A DNA stretch of 64,000 nt from the NCBI RefSeq assembly GCF_003369915.1, contig NC_046675.1, positions 12,834,001-12,898,000 on the forward strand, read 5' to 3'. This stretch comes from Drosophila miranda (taxonomy: Eukaryota; Arthropoda; Insecta; Diptera; Drosophilidae). Shown piece by piece: positions 25,933 to 38,157 of the stretch (its first letter is position 1; each line of letters starts with the position of its first letter). The position numbers and the translations under genes were made by a program. The notes under the pieces are model-generated. The model searched no databases. It was not told the DNA's origin and worked only from the letters and a program-made list of their open reading frames with translations.

Positions 25933-28813
25933 GAATTATCGGATTACATTACAAATGGAGTGATTCGAGTCGATACGAAATGAAATGGTGACAGACAAAT
26001 ACTCGCTTTGGGGCAGTAGCGTTGGGTTGAGGCGGTCTTAACGTTAACGCACACCCCCATCTAGATTTAAACCCGTGCATCCCCCTCCCATACACACACA
26101 CACACAAGCATTAAATCCATACAGTATGTATTTAAGAACACACTACGATTACAATTACAACTACGATTACGACTATATTTTGCATAGGTTTTATTCAAGC
26201 AAAGAATTTTCTAGTCGCACAGTATACACCATATGTGTACGAGTACTATACTAAACAATATGATACTATCCATACTACACGAACATAAAATACAGAACAG
26301 AACAGTACACGAACACGTACAGACCCGGCACATCCATGAATGGTAGTAGCCCTATGTTGACACAAAATTGCATCTGAAACGCATCTGAAACGCAACGGCA
26401 TACATATCAAATATTTACACCACACTTGCATGATGCACCACCAATCCAATACGAGTTCGCGATGGAAGAAGACTAGCACAAGTGGCCAGTAAACTGTAGC
26501 CCATCCCATGCCACACGTAACCAGGTATAATTGAAAGCTATACCACTACATATATCGTATCTCTAATGAAAGCCAAAGTACCTACTTAAAAGACATAAAT
26601 CTGTATCTACTTACAATATAAAAGTACTTACTATATTTACATACTTAAAAAATCCATTAACAGAAGACTTCTCTATGTAAGTAGTCGACACGGAGACAAT
26701 TGTGGGGTTGCTCTCGCAGCAAACTATCTAAGAACCGATCCCCCATTACCGCCGTATGCCTCCCCAGACTATCATTGCTGTTTAACTATTTACCACCAAA
26801 AACAAACAAAAAATAACACAAATAATGAATGAATGAATGTAGTACGAACCAAACCCTGATCGCCACATAAGTAAGCTAATGTATAAAATACTCAAAGCCA
26901 TGCCACAGTCGTCCCCACACCACATGATCCAGAAAACAAACAGACACGAAATGTTCATAGAAATCGTCTGCTAATCTGCTATTTGTTAATTCTTTGAGCA
27001 AATTCCAGATTCCAAATAACGTTGTTTGTGTATTGTATTGAATATGTACAATTTTACAATTATTTGCTGTAAGTTATTGACGAGACGAGAGCATTTTAAC
27101 AATAACAATAACAAACACAGAAGAAGTGAAAAAATGTGAAAGAAAACCTAAGTCTAAACCTAAGTCAGATCGAAGTCTAAGTACAATTGCATCCGTTGAG
27201 CCGTAATATGTGGAAGTGAGGCAAAAGAACACGCGTACATCGAAGGATATTTGAGGAGGCATTTTTGCAGCACAGCACCGGAGATGAGAATAAGTTGCCT
27301 GTTTTTAAAAAACACAAACCACATCACACACACAAACACACACACATGTAGTAACTTATGTATAACTTAATACAAACAATTCCAATTATGGCATTCGTTT
27401 TCTTAATAATAATTCAATTTGAGATTGGCTTGTGCATAGGCGTAGGAGTTTGCTGCTGTTTGATATTAGGTGGCATTAGTTTTTTAAATTATACGATTAC
27501 GATTACGAGTACGAGTACCAATCAGACGTAAGAGAGGTGAGGAGAGACATATATGCTTTAATTGCTGCGAAACCATACTACTAGCTGGTTGAAGAGGGGC
27601 AAACGCAAATGCGAACCAGCGGAAAGTAATTACATTAATTATGATGTTGCTCAGTTGTTACGACCGTTCAAAACAGAATAGAACAGAACAGAACAAAACA
27701 GAAAAGCAGACACAAATCGAGAGATGAAAATTACATACTAGAACTAAAAATAAATTGTTGAATTCGAGTAGTGAAATTATTAATCAAGATTATCATAGCG
27801 GACCAATTTGCGTATAAGATTTGTGAAATCAATTAGATAATTCTCTCAGTTTGCCATAGAAATGGATGATCGATCGATCTGTATCGGTATCGATATGTAT
27901 GCCAGCCAGCCTTAGTTATGTTGTCATTTATTGGTAGCCTGCCGTGCTTTAGGTTTTTTGCTTAATGTTTCCTAGTTTTAGGTATGTTAAACGCTAGAGC
28001 GAGCAAACTGTTTTTGGTCTTGGCTAGGGCTATAAGAGTGTAGTATGTGCCGTGGATTGGAATTTGCATATAAATTGCGCATGAAACAGGCCAGGCAATT
28101 GTGTAAAAGAACACCTAGTTGCATAGTTATTATTATTATATTTATAACAATGAAGTGTAATTAAAGTATAATACAATTTAAGTGCAGTGCATGATTTAAA
28201 ATACAACGAATAAATATATTTACACCGAAATTCTAATTTTTTTCCTACGAATATATATACACACACCATATAATAGATCTATATAGATAGATATTTAAAT
28301 ACGAGTATGTAAATCAAATATATTAGTTGTATACATATTGAACTAGTTTTTACATGATTCGAAAACACCGAATACATATATAAATTTCGCTTACATTCAA
28401 TTAATATGCAACTTCACACAGTGCGACAGAGCGACCACTGCGAATAAGTAAAATGAACGGAAACGAAACGGCTCAGCGCAGCATTGTAAATACGAAATGT
28501 TCAACAAATTACATTGAAAGTATATCCAATTTTTGGGAGTGGCCGGCCGGCAGCATAATAAAAACATGCAATAATATAAAGACGATTTGGTGGCCTACTT
28601 AAAACGATCTTATTGTTGAAGATTAATACTTAACCACACTTATCGTGAACAGGCGAATAAGAACACGCAAAATAATTTAAATAAAGAAACTTTAACTACG
28701 ACAAATCAACTGCAAATTGAATTATTCTTAGGCACTAGGTTCCAATAAAGAATTGGGTAAAAATGATCACGGACAATACGCTTAAAATATAAACTAAGGT
28801 TTGCAGCTTACTG
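25933..28813. other. 3' UTRs and convergent intergenic DNA
   Basis: About 2.9 kb between the DIRAS-type gene and the CLCC1-like gene, which converge. AT-rich, with CA runs near 26092-26106 and 27325-27346 and a DRE-like TATCGATA near 27890. The segmental duplication begins at 28119, so the right 700 bp recur at 35641 onward. No coding sequence supported. Confidence 0.5.
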
Positions 28814-30516
28814 CTAGATATTATGTATCTCATCTTCCTCATGGTCATCCACCACTGTGAATCCATCTTCTTCGGTGATACTATGGCTTTTGCTGTCGCT
28901 GCTGCTGCTGATGCTGCTGCTGTTGTTGCTGACATCTAGTTTTGGTTTTTTATCTGCTGCGGAAGGAGCTTCCAGAGGTCCCATTAGCTCCTGGACTCCC
29001 GATACAGCCGGTAGTTGTTGTTTGACACTCTTTTGAGTGTCGCCTATCACGTTCAACAGCATTTTCAGATTCTCTCCTGATATACAATCTCCAACAGTTT
29101 CTCTCCCAGCGATCGAAGCCTGAGACTGAAGCATATGCGGAGTGTCGGTATGGCCTGGTCTAGTGTGAAGTAGTGTAACCCAGGCTCTGGGACTAATGAC
29201 GTATTTGAATGCAAGCTTGATAATGTACCCCACCAAAGCTACCAAAAATATGGGAGCAATAAGGTTGTAGGGGAAAGATAATCCAGCTGTGGGTACAATA
29301 AATAAATGGTGATTATCCAGGCACATTTTTCTCTGGCGGAAGGTACTTACAGGACAGCTTCGTCATAGTTTGCGACACCTTCTCCAAAAGCAGTTCCAAT
29401 TGCTTAAGAAACAAGTCGTTTATATACATAATGAAGACATGATCTGGTAGGCAGTATGTAAGGTTGAGTTTTGAAGATTTTCTAAAAGACGAAATCAATT
29501 TTGTATCTACTGATACCTCTAAGAGCGATCGGTATACCTCAGTCTCTCCTTTTGTTCGGCCTCCGTTGATGGCCTGACCACAAAATTCCTCAGTCGTTGC
29601 ATCCAAGACATTTCATCGTAGCTTAGCGGCTCCTGGTGACTGTTGATAACATCCAACATAGCGTCAACTTCCAATTTCTGAGGGGAGGTGGTAAGGTTAG
29701 CAAAGTGTCATTTGAGGGCGTCCTATTACCCACTCTATTGCACTCCAAATATGTGTGGAAGTATCCACATAGAAGCACGCCTCCTAAAATAACACTGATT
29801 AGCCGGAATCGGAAGCGTTTGTGCACAATGCAGACAGCCAAGGCGGCCAGCGCCGCTAAAAGCATAAATTGCACCTGTGGAACATGTTTTCGTTGAGCAA
29901 ATGCTACTTCTCCATAAACAATGCTATAGTCACCTCGGATATTTTCAACAGTTGTGTAAAATCCTTGAGAATATCAGTAACTAAAGCCCACACGCCCATC
30001 CCCTGATGTGCATAGGCGCATCCGAAGGCGCCTTCAACGAGTGGCGCTGCTTCCGCCCTCTCCAGTATCCTGGTGAGCAAAATGTCTAGATCGCGAGCAT
30101 CTTGCACGTGTTCCAGCTCATCTATTTGTGACGGAAGCAACGAGAACAGCAGCGATCGCTTGTAGAGCGTTGCGGTAGCATCATACTATTTACAAACAAA
30201 CCATGGTCATGACGTCATGCCAGACAAATTTGATTCTCAGAAGCAAACTTACCTGCAAACTTTTCCGTTGAAATAGTAGGTTTACAAACTTCTTAAAATA
30301 CACTAGGGAGAGTGCATCCTCAATGGCAGCCGGAGACCTCTGCGGCATTTCCGGGCATTCGCACTGGGGGTAGTATTCGCCAAGGGTCTGATCGAAATCC
30401 ATGACGAAATTCGACCAGCCGTCATGAGGGTCTACAGGTTTCTGTTCACTACCACTCTGGCAGCACACATTATTAAATATCAATAAGCAACAACTGATTA
30501 TTGTGCCTGTTTTCAT
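28814..30516 (-). CDS. CLCC1-like ER membrane protein, copy 1
   Basis: Six exons (30516-30253, 30185-29934, 29874-29734, 29677-29538, 29481-29351, 29286-28814) give 466 residues; every junction is GT-AG with matching phase. The start at 30516 gives a signal peptide, MKTGTIISCCLLIFNNVCC. A luminal region follows. Two adjacent hydrophobic segments lie near 175-215 (FMLLAALAALAVCIVH and LISVILGGVLLCGYF). A third lies at about 320 (LIAPIFLVALVGYIIKLAF). The cytosolic tail is Ser-rich and acidic, ending DHEEDEIHNI. This order resembles chloride channel CLIC-like 1 (CLCC1) of vertebrates, an ER anion-channel protein. Similarity is of layout rather than strong motifs, so the family call is moderate. 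Divergent from RAP across a DRE-bearing promoter. Confidence 0.7.
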
Positions 30517-31379
30517 TGCTCTTCTTTTCAGATGGACGGCGCGGATTAAACAAAAATATAAGTTTTTGGGCACAGATGGAAATGGCGCGGTAGTGGTATC
30601 AAACCATCGAGGGCACTATCGATAGGCTCGATATTTTGGTGCTTCCACTACTATCGAAAGAATGCGCTAATGAAAAATTGTATATTTGGAAAACTAGATG
30701 ACTGCGCCTAACAATCACTTATTAAATTATAAAATAAAATCTTAAATATCTTAGGAAACAAGCAAAACTGATGTGTGAAACCTCCCTTTGAATCAAAAGA
30801 TTCAAAACTATCGAGTGGCGCCACTATTAACCAGTTAGTGCTGCCAACTTTCTAGAACAAAAATAGCTGTTTTGGTCGAATAACATGATATATTTATGAT
30901 AACATTTTTTACTCGGCCAGGCTCCGGATTTCACTTACTTTTGCGGAATACATTTTTTCACCCGTTTTCACAAATTTTTTGTATATCGAAATGTTTAATT
31001 TTCTCATCGATTCTGGCAAACAAAAACAGTTAAAGTGGTTGCTTATTTTTCAATTGCTTGTTTTGAAGCCAGACGACGGCAGAAAGTGCGCGATTTAAGA
31101 AGATCAAGACTTCTTAGATGCAACAGCTGTGTATTTAACATGGCTGACGGGCGTGCTGAGGTTATGCTCAAAAATGTTTTCGTTAAACGAGAGTTAATTC
31201 AAAAGAAAATCGAAATACTTTTGTGAGAAGAACTAGCCATAAAATAGCTGATTTGGCATCAGTGGTACTAAAAGTCCCGGCATTCGCTTCGAAGCAAGTT
31301 GGCAGATCTAAATAACTGTTTGGCCAGGTCAGCAGCAAAAAAATTGCATGTGCAATTCAAAACGGAAGTCAATACAATT
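30517..31379. promoter_or_regulatory. Shared CLCC1-like / RAP promoter region with DRE
   Basis: About 860 bp between two divergent genes. A perfect DRE palindrome TATCGATA lies at 30616-30623, about 100 bp before the CLCC1-like ATG. DREF and BEAF-32 are the known readers of this site. The rest is AT-rich with no supported coding sequence. Confidence 0.6.
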
Positions 31380-32746
31380 ATGCAAAGTTTTGGGCAACTT
31401 GGTTTGGTGCTTGCACTGGCCTTACTTATAACATGCGTGGATACTGATAAAAAGCAGAGTAAGAAGTACAGCCGGGAGGCCAACGACCCGCATTTCCAGC
31501 AAGTGGCTGACGAAAAGTACGATCCGGATTTTAAGAAAATCCAGCGACCCTTCCGAATGGCCAAATTGAATCTCGTGTGGTCGAAGGCACAGAATGTAAG
31601 TGAGAAATTACAACAAAGATAACGTTAATTAAATTGCGTGTGTTTGTAGCGTTTAACGGAGCCTAAGCTAAAGTCATTGTATATGGAGTTGAAAATCCAC
31701 GATAAAGAAGAGATCGCTTGGAAGCAGCTTAACTCGCAGCACAAGGACAAGGATGGTTTGAAGGAAAACGAACTGCGTCGAAAGCTGATTGGCATAATGA
31801 GCAGCTACGATCTTTTGGAGCACTTTGACGAAACTGAAGATGCTGAGAAAATCAAACCCTTCAAAGTACGTCTCTTTTCGAGTTCAAAAGGTTGATTCAT
31901 TGCTCTTACCACTCACAGAAATTCCACGACCCCGAGGAACGCCATAAAAATAAGAGTCTCTTTAAGGACAAGAAACTTAACAGGCTGTGGGAAAAAGCGG
32001 AAGTTTCCGGTTTCACTTCGGAGGAATTGAAGTCCCTGAAGCAGGAGTTTGAGCATCATCAGGACAAGGTAGATGTCTACTACAGCTTGCTGGAAAACAT
32101 TGGTTCTATGGACACCGATAAGCACGAGAGTAAGTTTTGACACAGTAAGTAAAAACAAGAAGTGTTACACAAATTACTTCCTCCATGTAGATGCCATTAA
32201 CACTGAAGACCTTGACACATACAATCTCATTTCGAACAATGATGCCAACGAAAACGAGATAAAGACGCATGATCAGAATGTGAAAAAGTTTGAGAACGAC
32301 CTGAACACTCTACGGGGCCATCATGTTGGAATCAAGGATCACTACGACCGGCTTGAACGCCTGGTGTCGTCCGGACCGCATAGCCAAGATTTTATCGAGC
32401 CCAAGGTTCAGGGCTTGTGGCGCGTCGCTCAGGCAAGCAATTTCACGGTTAAGGAACTGGCTTCCATTAAGACCGAACTCAATCATTTTGAAAGTCGCTT
32501 GCTGAAGTTGCGACATCTGCATGCCGAGCATGCTCTGCACAAGGAGAAGTACAAGGTATAAATGCCGGGATTCAATTAAAACAGATCGATTTAATAACTT
32601 CAAATTTTCTCATCTAGGATGAGAAGCACAAGGACAAAAGCAACCGCTTCGAAGATATGGAGGATCAATTGAAAAAACAAGCACGCAAGGTGGAAAAATT
32701 GCAGGAGAACATTGAGAAAACTATCTTCAAGCATTCAGAGCTATGA
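31380..32746 (+). CDS. Receptor-associated protein (RAP), LDL-receptor chaperone
   Basis: Five exons (31380-31595, 31650-31865, 31919-32129, 32191-32555, 32618-32746) give 378 residues. The ATG at 31380 opens a signal peptide, MQSFGQLGLVLALALLITCV. Three Lys-rich helical-bundle repeats follow: around FRMAKLNLVWSKAQN, then NRLWEKAEVSGFTSEELKSL, then VQGLWRVAQASNFTVKELAS, the pattern of RAP domains D1-D3. The C-terminus is KHSEL, an HxEL ER-retrieval signal like HNEL of vertebrate RAP. RAP keeps LDL-receptor-family proteins free of ligand during ER folding. By position this is CG8507 of D. melanogaster. A second, broken copy lies at 38158-38516. AATAAA at 32776 ends the transcript. Confidence 0.93.
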
Positions 32747-32775
32747 TCAAAGCTAATCATTAAACGTGCCAAGCG

Positions 32776-32781
32776 AATAAA
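32776..32781 (+). terminator. Polyadenylation signal of RAP
   Basis: AATAAA 30 nt after the RAP stop; it is kept in the broken copy at the matching place in unit 2. Confidence 0.65.
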
Positions 32782-32996
32782 TTAGATTTAAGAACGACAT
32801 ATTGTGTCAAGCACAAATGTTAAGCTGTTGCTTAGCATAGAAATAAGTTAAGTTTTGAGACCAAATATTTGTATGAAATGAAAACTAATGAACATATGCG
32901 CTAAAAGAGCTCTCTTTTCGGGGTATTACTTTTGATGAGTACGGCTAAAAAAATCGGGAGTGGAGCAAAATAAGAGAGAGATCGAAAAGACGCACC

Positions 32997-34166
32997 TTCG
33001 CGGTGCGGAGTATGGGGTCTTCTGGGTCTTAAATAGCCGGGCTTCGCTCCAACCTACGCAGCTCCTTGATAACGCTAGCTGCCATATTGGCAGCCACGCG
33101 ACACGTCTGCTCGTCAGATAACATCCGTTCAGTGAGGGTGTCTACGCTTACTTCTGGGCTCGCCTCTTCTAGCTTCGTTCGTTCCCTGGAAAAACGGGGA
33201 CAGGAAAAGAAAGCATGGGTTTCGTATACTCCGGGCCCGCAGTAGCTGTAGTATGGGTCGTCGGCATGCTTGAAGCGGTGTATATAGTGCTTGAAGCAGC
33301 CATGCCCCGTTAGCAATTGGCCGAGGTAGTGGTCTATCTGGCCTCTCCATGCCGCTCTGCCGCTCGTCTGCCAGGAGGTCCAGCGGTACCATGTCTGCCG
33401 GCGTCCTCTGACACCGTCCGAAAGCATCATGCGACACTGAGGGCACAGCGTCTGTATGCTCCTTTGTTGTCTCTGCTGTATGACGGCACCCTCATTGCTG
33501 GTGCCCACACAACTGACCCATAGAGGATTATGGAGGTGTCTGCTGTGATGTCTTGGGCCTCCAGTGTTGGCCATCGCTTCCTTCGCGCTTGCGTACTCAA
33601 GGTGCGCCTTGAATGTGAGTCACGGGTCAACCAATACCCTAGGTATTTTAGGGCGTGCTTGGTCATGATGGCAGTGCTGCCAACCATTACGCACGCCTGC
33701 CCGACCACCTTCCAGCTGCTTATGAGCACAGCCTCCGTTTTCTTCACCGCCAGGGACAGTCCATTCGCTTTTAGCCTGGATTTCATGCTGCCAACTGCTT
33801 CGTTGCGTTTTACCTCTGCTCCTTTTTTTAGTTTTGCTACCGTGACCAGTGCGAACCAACCTTCCGGTAGGTTCAGGCGCGGGATGTCATCGTACATCGC
33901 CTTCTGTATGGCGTCTGTGGTGCTTCTCTGCTTCCTGAACCCAACCCTCGAGTCGGTTGCATACCAGCCTCTCGAAGATCTTACCCACACCAACTAGCAT
34001 GCATAGTGGTCGGTATGCCGATGGGTCGCTTAGGTCCTTGTCTGGCTTGGGTACCAGGAAAAGCCTCTGGCGTTTCCATGCTATTGGTACGATCCGCTCC
34101 TGGATGCACTGGTTATACATCCGTGTGAATGCTTCTGGGTTGGCACTGACCAGGCATTTCAGGGCC
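32997..34166 (-). mobile_element. 5'-truncated non-LTR retrotransposon (R1/LOA-like LINE)
   Basis: Minus-strand reverse-transcriptase remnants. The upstream part has RT blocks such as IAWKRQRLFLVPKPDKDLSD followed by AYRPLCMLVGVGKIFERLV. The next part has SRVGFRKQRSTTDAI and LGYWLTRD. The 3' part (33574-33029) has the C-terminal block DHYLGQLLTGHGCFKHYIHR and a Cys/His motif (YSYCGP...HAFFSCPRF), typical of R1/LOA-clade LINEs. The frames are shifted against one another and the element is 5'-truncated, with no EN domain or ORF1, so it is dead. It sits exactly at the end of duplication unit 1. No target-site duplication is evident. Confidence 0.85.
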
Positions 34167-34627
34167 GCTGTTGAACGTGATAGGCGACACTCAAAAGAGT
34201 GTCTAACAACAAATACCGGCTGTATCGGGAGTCCAGGAGCTAATGGAACCTCTGGAAGCTCCTTCCGCAGCAGAAAAATAATTCAATTTGCAGTTGATTT
34301 GTCGTAGTTAAAGTTTCTTTATTTAAATTATTTTGCGTGTTCTTATTCGCCTGTTCACGATAAGTGTGGTTAAGCATTAATCTTCAACAATAAGATCGTT
34401 TTAAGTAGGCCACCAAATCGTCTTTATATTATTGCATGTTTTTATTATGCTGCCGGCCGGCCAATCCCAAAAATTGGATATAATTTCAATGTAATTTGTT
34501 GAACATTTCCTATTTACAATGCGGCGCTTTCGTTTCCGTTCATTTTACTTATTCGCAGTGGTCGCTCTGTCGCACTGTGTGGAGTTGCATATTAATTGAA
34601 TGTAAGCGAACTTTATTTATGTATTCC
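34167..34627 (+). pseudogene. Inverted fragment of the CLCC1-like gene 3' end (third copy)
   Basis: This is the reverse complement of two parts of unit 1: about 28960-29060 (exon 6 coding) joined to about 28370-28723 (3' flank). The stretch between them, which encodes the protein's tail, is missing. It differs at several sites where copies 1 and 2 agree with each other. No functional product is expected. Confidence 0.85.
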
Positions 34628-35180
34628 AAAAATAATAATTATTCAATAAAAATCAAGAATAATAATTATAATAATAATTATCAAGAATAATAATTATTCA
34701 ATAAAAATCAAAAAATAATAATGTTTCAATAAAAATCAAAAATAATAATTATAATAATAATTATTCAATAAAAATGAAAAATAATAATTATTCAATAAAA
34801 ATCAAGAATAATAATTATACAATAAAAATCAAAAATAATAATTATAATAATAATTATTCAATAAAAATCAAGAATAATAATTATACAATAAAAATCAAGA
34901 ATAATTATGTAATAAATGTTTTGATCCAAAAATAATAATAATTTAATAAAAATCAAGAATAATAATTGTAATAATAATTATTCAATAAAAATCAAGAATA
35001 ATAATTATAATAATAATTATCAAGAATAATAATTATTCAATACAAATCAAGAATAATAATTATACAATAAAAATCAAGAATAATATTTATAATAATATTT
35101 ATTCAATAAAAATCAAAAATAATAATTATACAATAAAATTCAAAATTATTATTTTTGATTTTTATTGTATAATTTTTATT
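34628..35180. repeat. AT-rich tandem array
   Basis: About 550 bp of irregular tandem units built from AATAATAATTATTCAATAAAAATCAAG-type sequence (about 20-30 bp each, variable), almost free of G and C. It ends in a short inverted stretch near 35130-35180. Confidence 0.85.
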
Positions 35181-35640
35181 ATACCCGATACTCAAAATGA
35201 GTATAGGGGTATATTAGATTTGTGGTGAAAATGGATGTGTGTAACGTCCAGAAGGAAGCGTTTTCGACCCCATTAAGGATATATATTCTTGATCAGCATC
35301 AATAGCCGAGTCGATTGAGCCCTGTCTGTTTGTCCGTCAGTCCGTCCCTATGAGCGCCTAGTGCTTAAAGACTATAAGAGCTAGAGCAACGACATTTTGT
35401 GTCCAAACTTCTGTAATATGTCACTATTACACGTATATTTAAAAATTTTCCCCTACCCCCTTCCGCAACGCAAAGGACGAAAATCAGTGGCAACAATATT
35501 GAAGATACGAGAAAATTAAAAACGCACAATCATAGAAAATTACCATATCTATCAGATTGCCGAATCTGGATCGAATCGGATTATTATTGCAGCCAAAAGT
35601 AAGAAATCAGTCGCTACGCAGCGACGCAAGTTCCCCCTCG
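35181..35640 (+). mobile_element. DINE-1/INE-1-like (Helitron-related) fragment
   Basis: Contains phrases I recognise from Drosophila DINE-1 elements: GAGTATAGGGGTATATTAG, then TATATATTCTTGATCAGCAT, then CAATAGCCGAGTCGATTGAG and repeated GTCCGTC. No coding capacity. It abuts the left edge of duplication unit 2. Confidence 0.7.
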
Positions 35641-36335
35641 TTGCATAGTTATTATTATTATATTTATAACAATGAAGTGTAATTAAAGTATAATACAATT
35701 TAAGTGCAGTGCATGATTTAAAATACAACAAATAAATATATTTACACCGAAATTCTAATTTTTTTCCTACGAATATATATACACACACCATATAATATAT
35801 CTATATACATAGATATTTAAATACGAGTATGTAAATCAAATATATTAGTTGTATACATATTGAACTAGTTTTTACATGATTCGAAAACACCGAATACATA
35901 TATAAATTTCGCTTACATTCAATTAATATGCAACTTCACACAGTGCGACAGAGCGACCACTGCGAATAAGTAAAATGAACGGAAACGAAACGGCTCAGCG
36001 CAGCATTGTAAATACGAAATGTTCAACAAATTACATTGAAAGTATATCCAATTTTTGGGAGTGGCCGGCCGGCAGCATAATAAAAACATGCAATAATATA
36101 AAGACGATTTGGTGGCCTACTTAAAACGATCTTATTGTTGAAGATTAATACTTAACCACACTTATCGTGAACAGGCGAATAAGAACACGCAAAATAATTT
36201 AAATAAAGAAACTTTAACTACGACAAATCAACTGCAAATTGAATTATTCTTAGGCACTAGGTTCCAATAAAGAATTGGGTAAAAATGATCACGGACAATA
36301 CGCTTAAAATATAAACTAAGGTTTGCAGCTTACTG

Positions 36336-38038
36336 CTAGATATTATGTATCTCATCTTCCTCATGGTCATCCACCACTGTGAATCCATCTTCTTCGGTGA
36401 TACTATGGCTTTTGCTGTCGCTGCTGCTGCTGATGCTGCTGCTGTTGTTGCTGACATCTAGTTTTGGTTTTTTATCTGCTGCGGAAGGAGCTTCCAGAGG
36501 TCCCATTAGCTCCTGGACTCCCGATACAGCCGGTAGTTGTTGTTTGACACTCTTTTGAGTGTCGCCTATCACGTTCAACAGCATTTTCAGATTCTCTCCT
36601 GATATACAATCTCCAACAGTTTCTCTCCCAGCGATCGAAGCCTGAGACTGAAGCATATGCGGAGTGTCGGTATGGCCTGGTCTAGTGTGAAGTAGTGTAA
36701 CCCAGGCTCTGGGACTAATGACGTATTTGAATGCAAGCTTGATAATGTACCCCACCAAAGCTACCAAAAATATGGGAGCAATAAGGTTGTAGGGGAAAGA
36801 TAATCCAGCTGTGGGTACAATAAATAAATGGTGATTATCCAGGCACATTTTTCTCTGGCGGAAGGTACTTACAGGACAGCTTCGTCATAGTTTGCGACAC
36901 CTTCTCCAAAAGCAGTTCCAATTGCTTAAGAAACAAGTCGTTTATATACATAATGAAGACATGATCTGGTAGGCAGTATGTAAGGTTGAGTTTTGAAGAT
37001 TTTCTAAAAGACGAAATCAATTTTGTATCTACTGATACCTCTAAGAGCGATCGGTATACCTCAGTCTCTCCTTTTGTTCGGCCTCCGTTGATGGCCTGAC
37101 CACAAAATTCCTCAGTCGTTGCATCCAAGACATTTCATCGTAGCTTAGCGGCTCCTGGTGACTGTTGATAACATCCAACATAGCGTCAACTTCCAATTTC
37201 TGAGGGGAGGTGGTAAGGTTAGCAAAGTGTCATTTGAGGGCGTCCTATTACCCACTCTATTGCACTCCAAATATGTGTGGAAGTATCCACATAGAAGCAC
37301 GCCTCCTAAAATAACACTGATTAGCCGGAATCGGAAGCGTTTGTGCACAATGCAGACAGCCAAGGCGGCCAGCGCCGCTAAAAGCATAAATTGCACCTGT
37401 GGAACATGTTTTCGTTGAGCAAATGCTACTTCTCCATAAACAATGCTATAGTCACCTCGGATATTTTCAACAGTTGTGTAAAATCCTTGAGAATATCAGT
37501 AACTAAAGCCCACACGCCCATCCCCTGATGTGCATAGGCGCATCCGAAGGCGCCTTCAACGAGTGGCGCTGCTTCCGCCCTCTCCAGTATCCTGGTGAGC
37601 AAAATGTCTAGATCGCGAGCATCTTGCACGTGTTCCAGCTCATCTATTTGTGACGGAAGCAACGAGAACAGCAGCGATCGCTTGTAGAGCGTTGCGGTAG
37701 CATCATACTATTTACAAACAAACCATGGTCATGACGTCATGCCAGACAAATTTGATCTTCAGGAACAAACTTACCTGCAAACTTTTCGGTTGAAATAGTA
37801 GGTTTACAAACTTCTTAAAATACACTAGGGAGAGTGCATCCTCAATGGCAGCCGGAGACCTCTGCGGCATTTCCGGGCATTCGCACTGGGGGTAGTATTC
37901 GCCAAGGGTCTGATCGAAATCCATGACGAAATTCGACCAGCCGTCATGAGGGTCTATCCGTTTTTGTTTACTGCCACTCTGGCAGCACACATTATTAAAT
38001 ATCAATAAGCAACAGCTGATTATTGTGCCTGTTTTCAT
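36336..38038 (-). CDS. CLCC1-like ER membrane protein, copy 2
   Basis: Exons mirror copy 1 at a constant offset of 7522: 38038-37775, 37707-37456, 37396-37256, 37199-37060, 37003-36873 and 36808-36336. The frame is whole and predicts 466 residues. Only exon 1 differs in protein: just after the signal peptide SGSEQKPVDPH becomes SGSKQKRIDPH, and near the exon end FQRKS becomes FQPKS. Exons 2-6 are identical. The gene keeps about 110 bp of upstream DNA, including the DRE and a second TATCGATA made by base changes, but has lost the rest of the shared promoter with RAP. It looks functional; expression is unknown. The family call is the same as for copy 1. Confidence 0.7.
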
Positions 38039-38136
38039 TGCTTTTCTTTTCAGATGGACGGCGCGGATTAAATAAATATAAGTTTTTTGGCACAGATGGA
38101 AATGGCGCGCTAGAGGTGTCAAACCATCGAGGGCAC

Positions 38137-38153
38137 TATCGATAGTATCGATA
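38137..38153 (-). promoter_or_regulatory. Two DRE sites before CLCC1-like copy 2
   Basis: TATCGATA occurs at 38137-38144 and again at 38146-38153. Unit 1 has only the first; its second site reads GCTCGATA. Confidence 0.6.
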
Positions 38154-38157
38154 TTTT

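Larger units (their letters stand above)
28119..32996. repeat. Segmental duplication, unit 1
   Basis: Recurs as 35641-38789. This unit is the fuller one, with complete CLCC1-like and RAP genes. The left edge is the shared TTGCATAGTT at 28119 / 35641 (preceding bases differ). The right edge is the shared GAGAGATCGAA ending at about 32996 / 38789. Unit 2 lacks about 1.7 kb that corresponds to 30650-32352. Confidence 0.93.

Noticed and set aside
34628-35180. CRISPR-like array
   Set aside because: Units are irregular, AT-only and have no distinct spacers; this is eukaryotic DNA.
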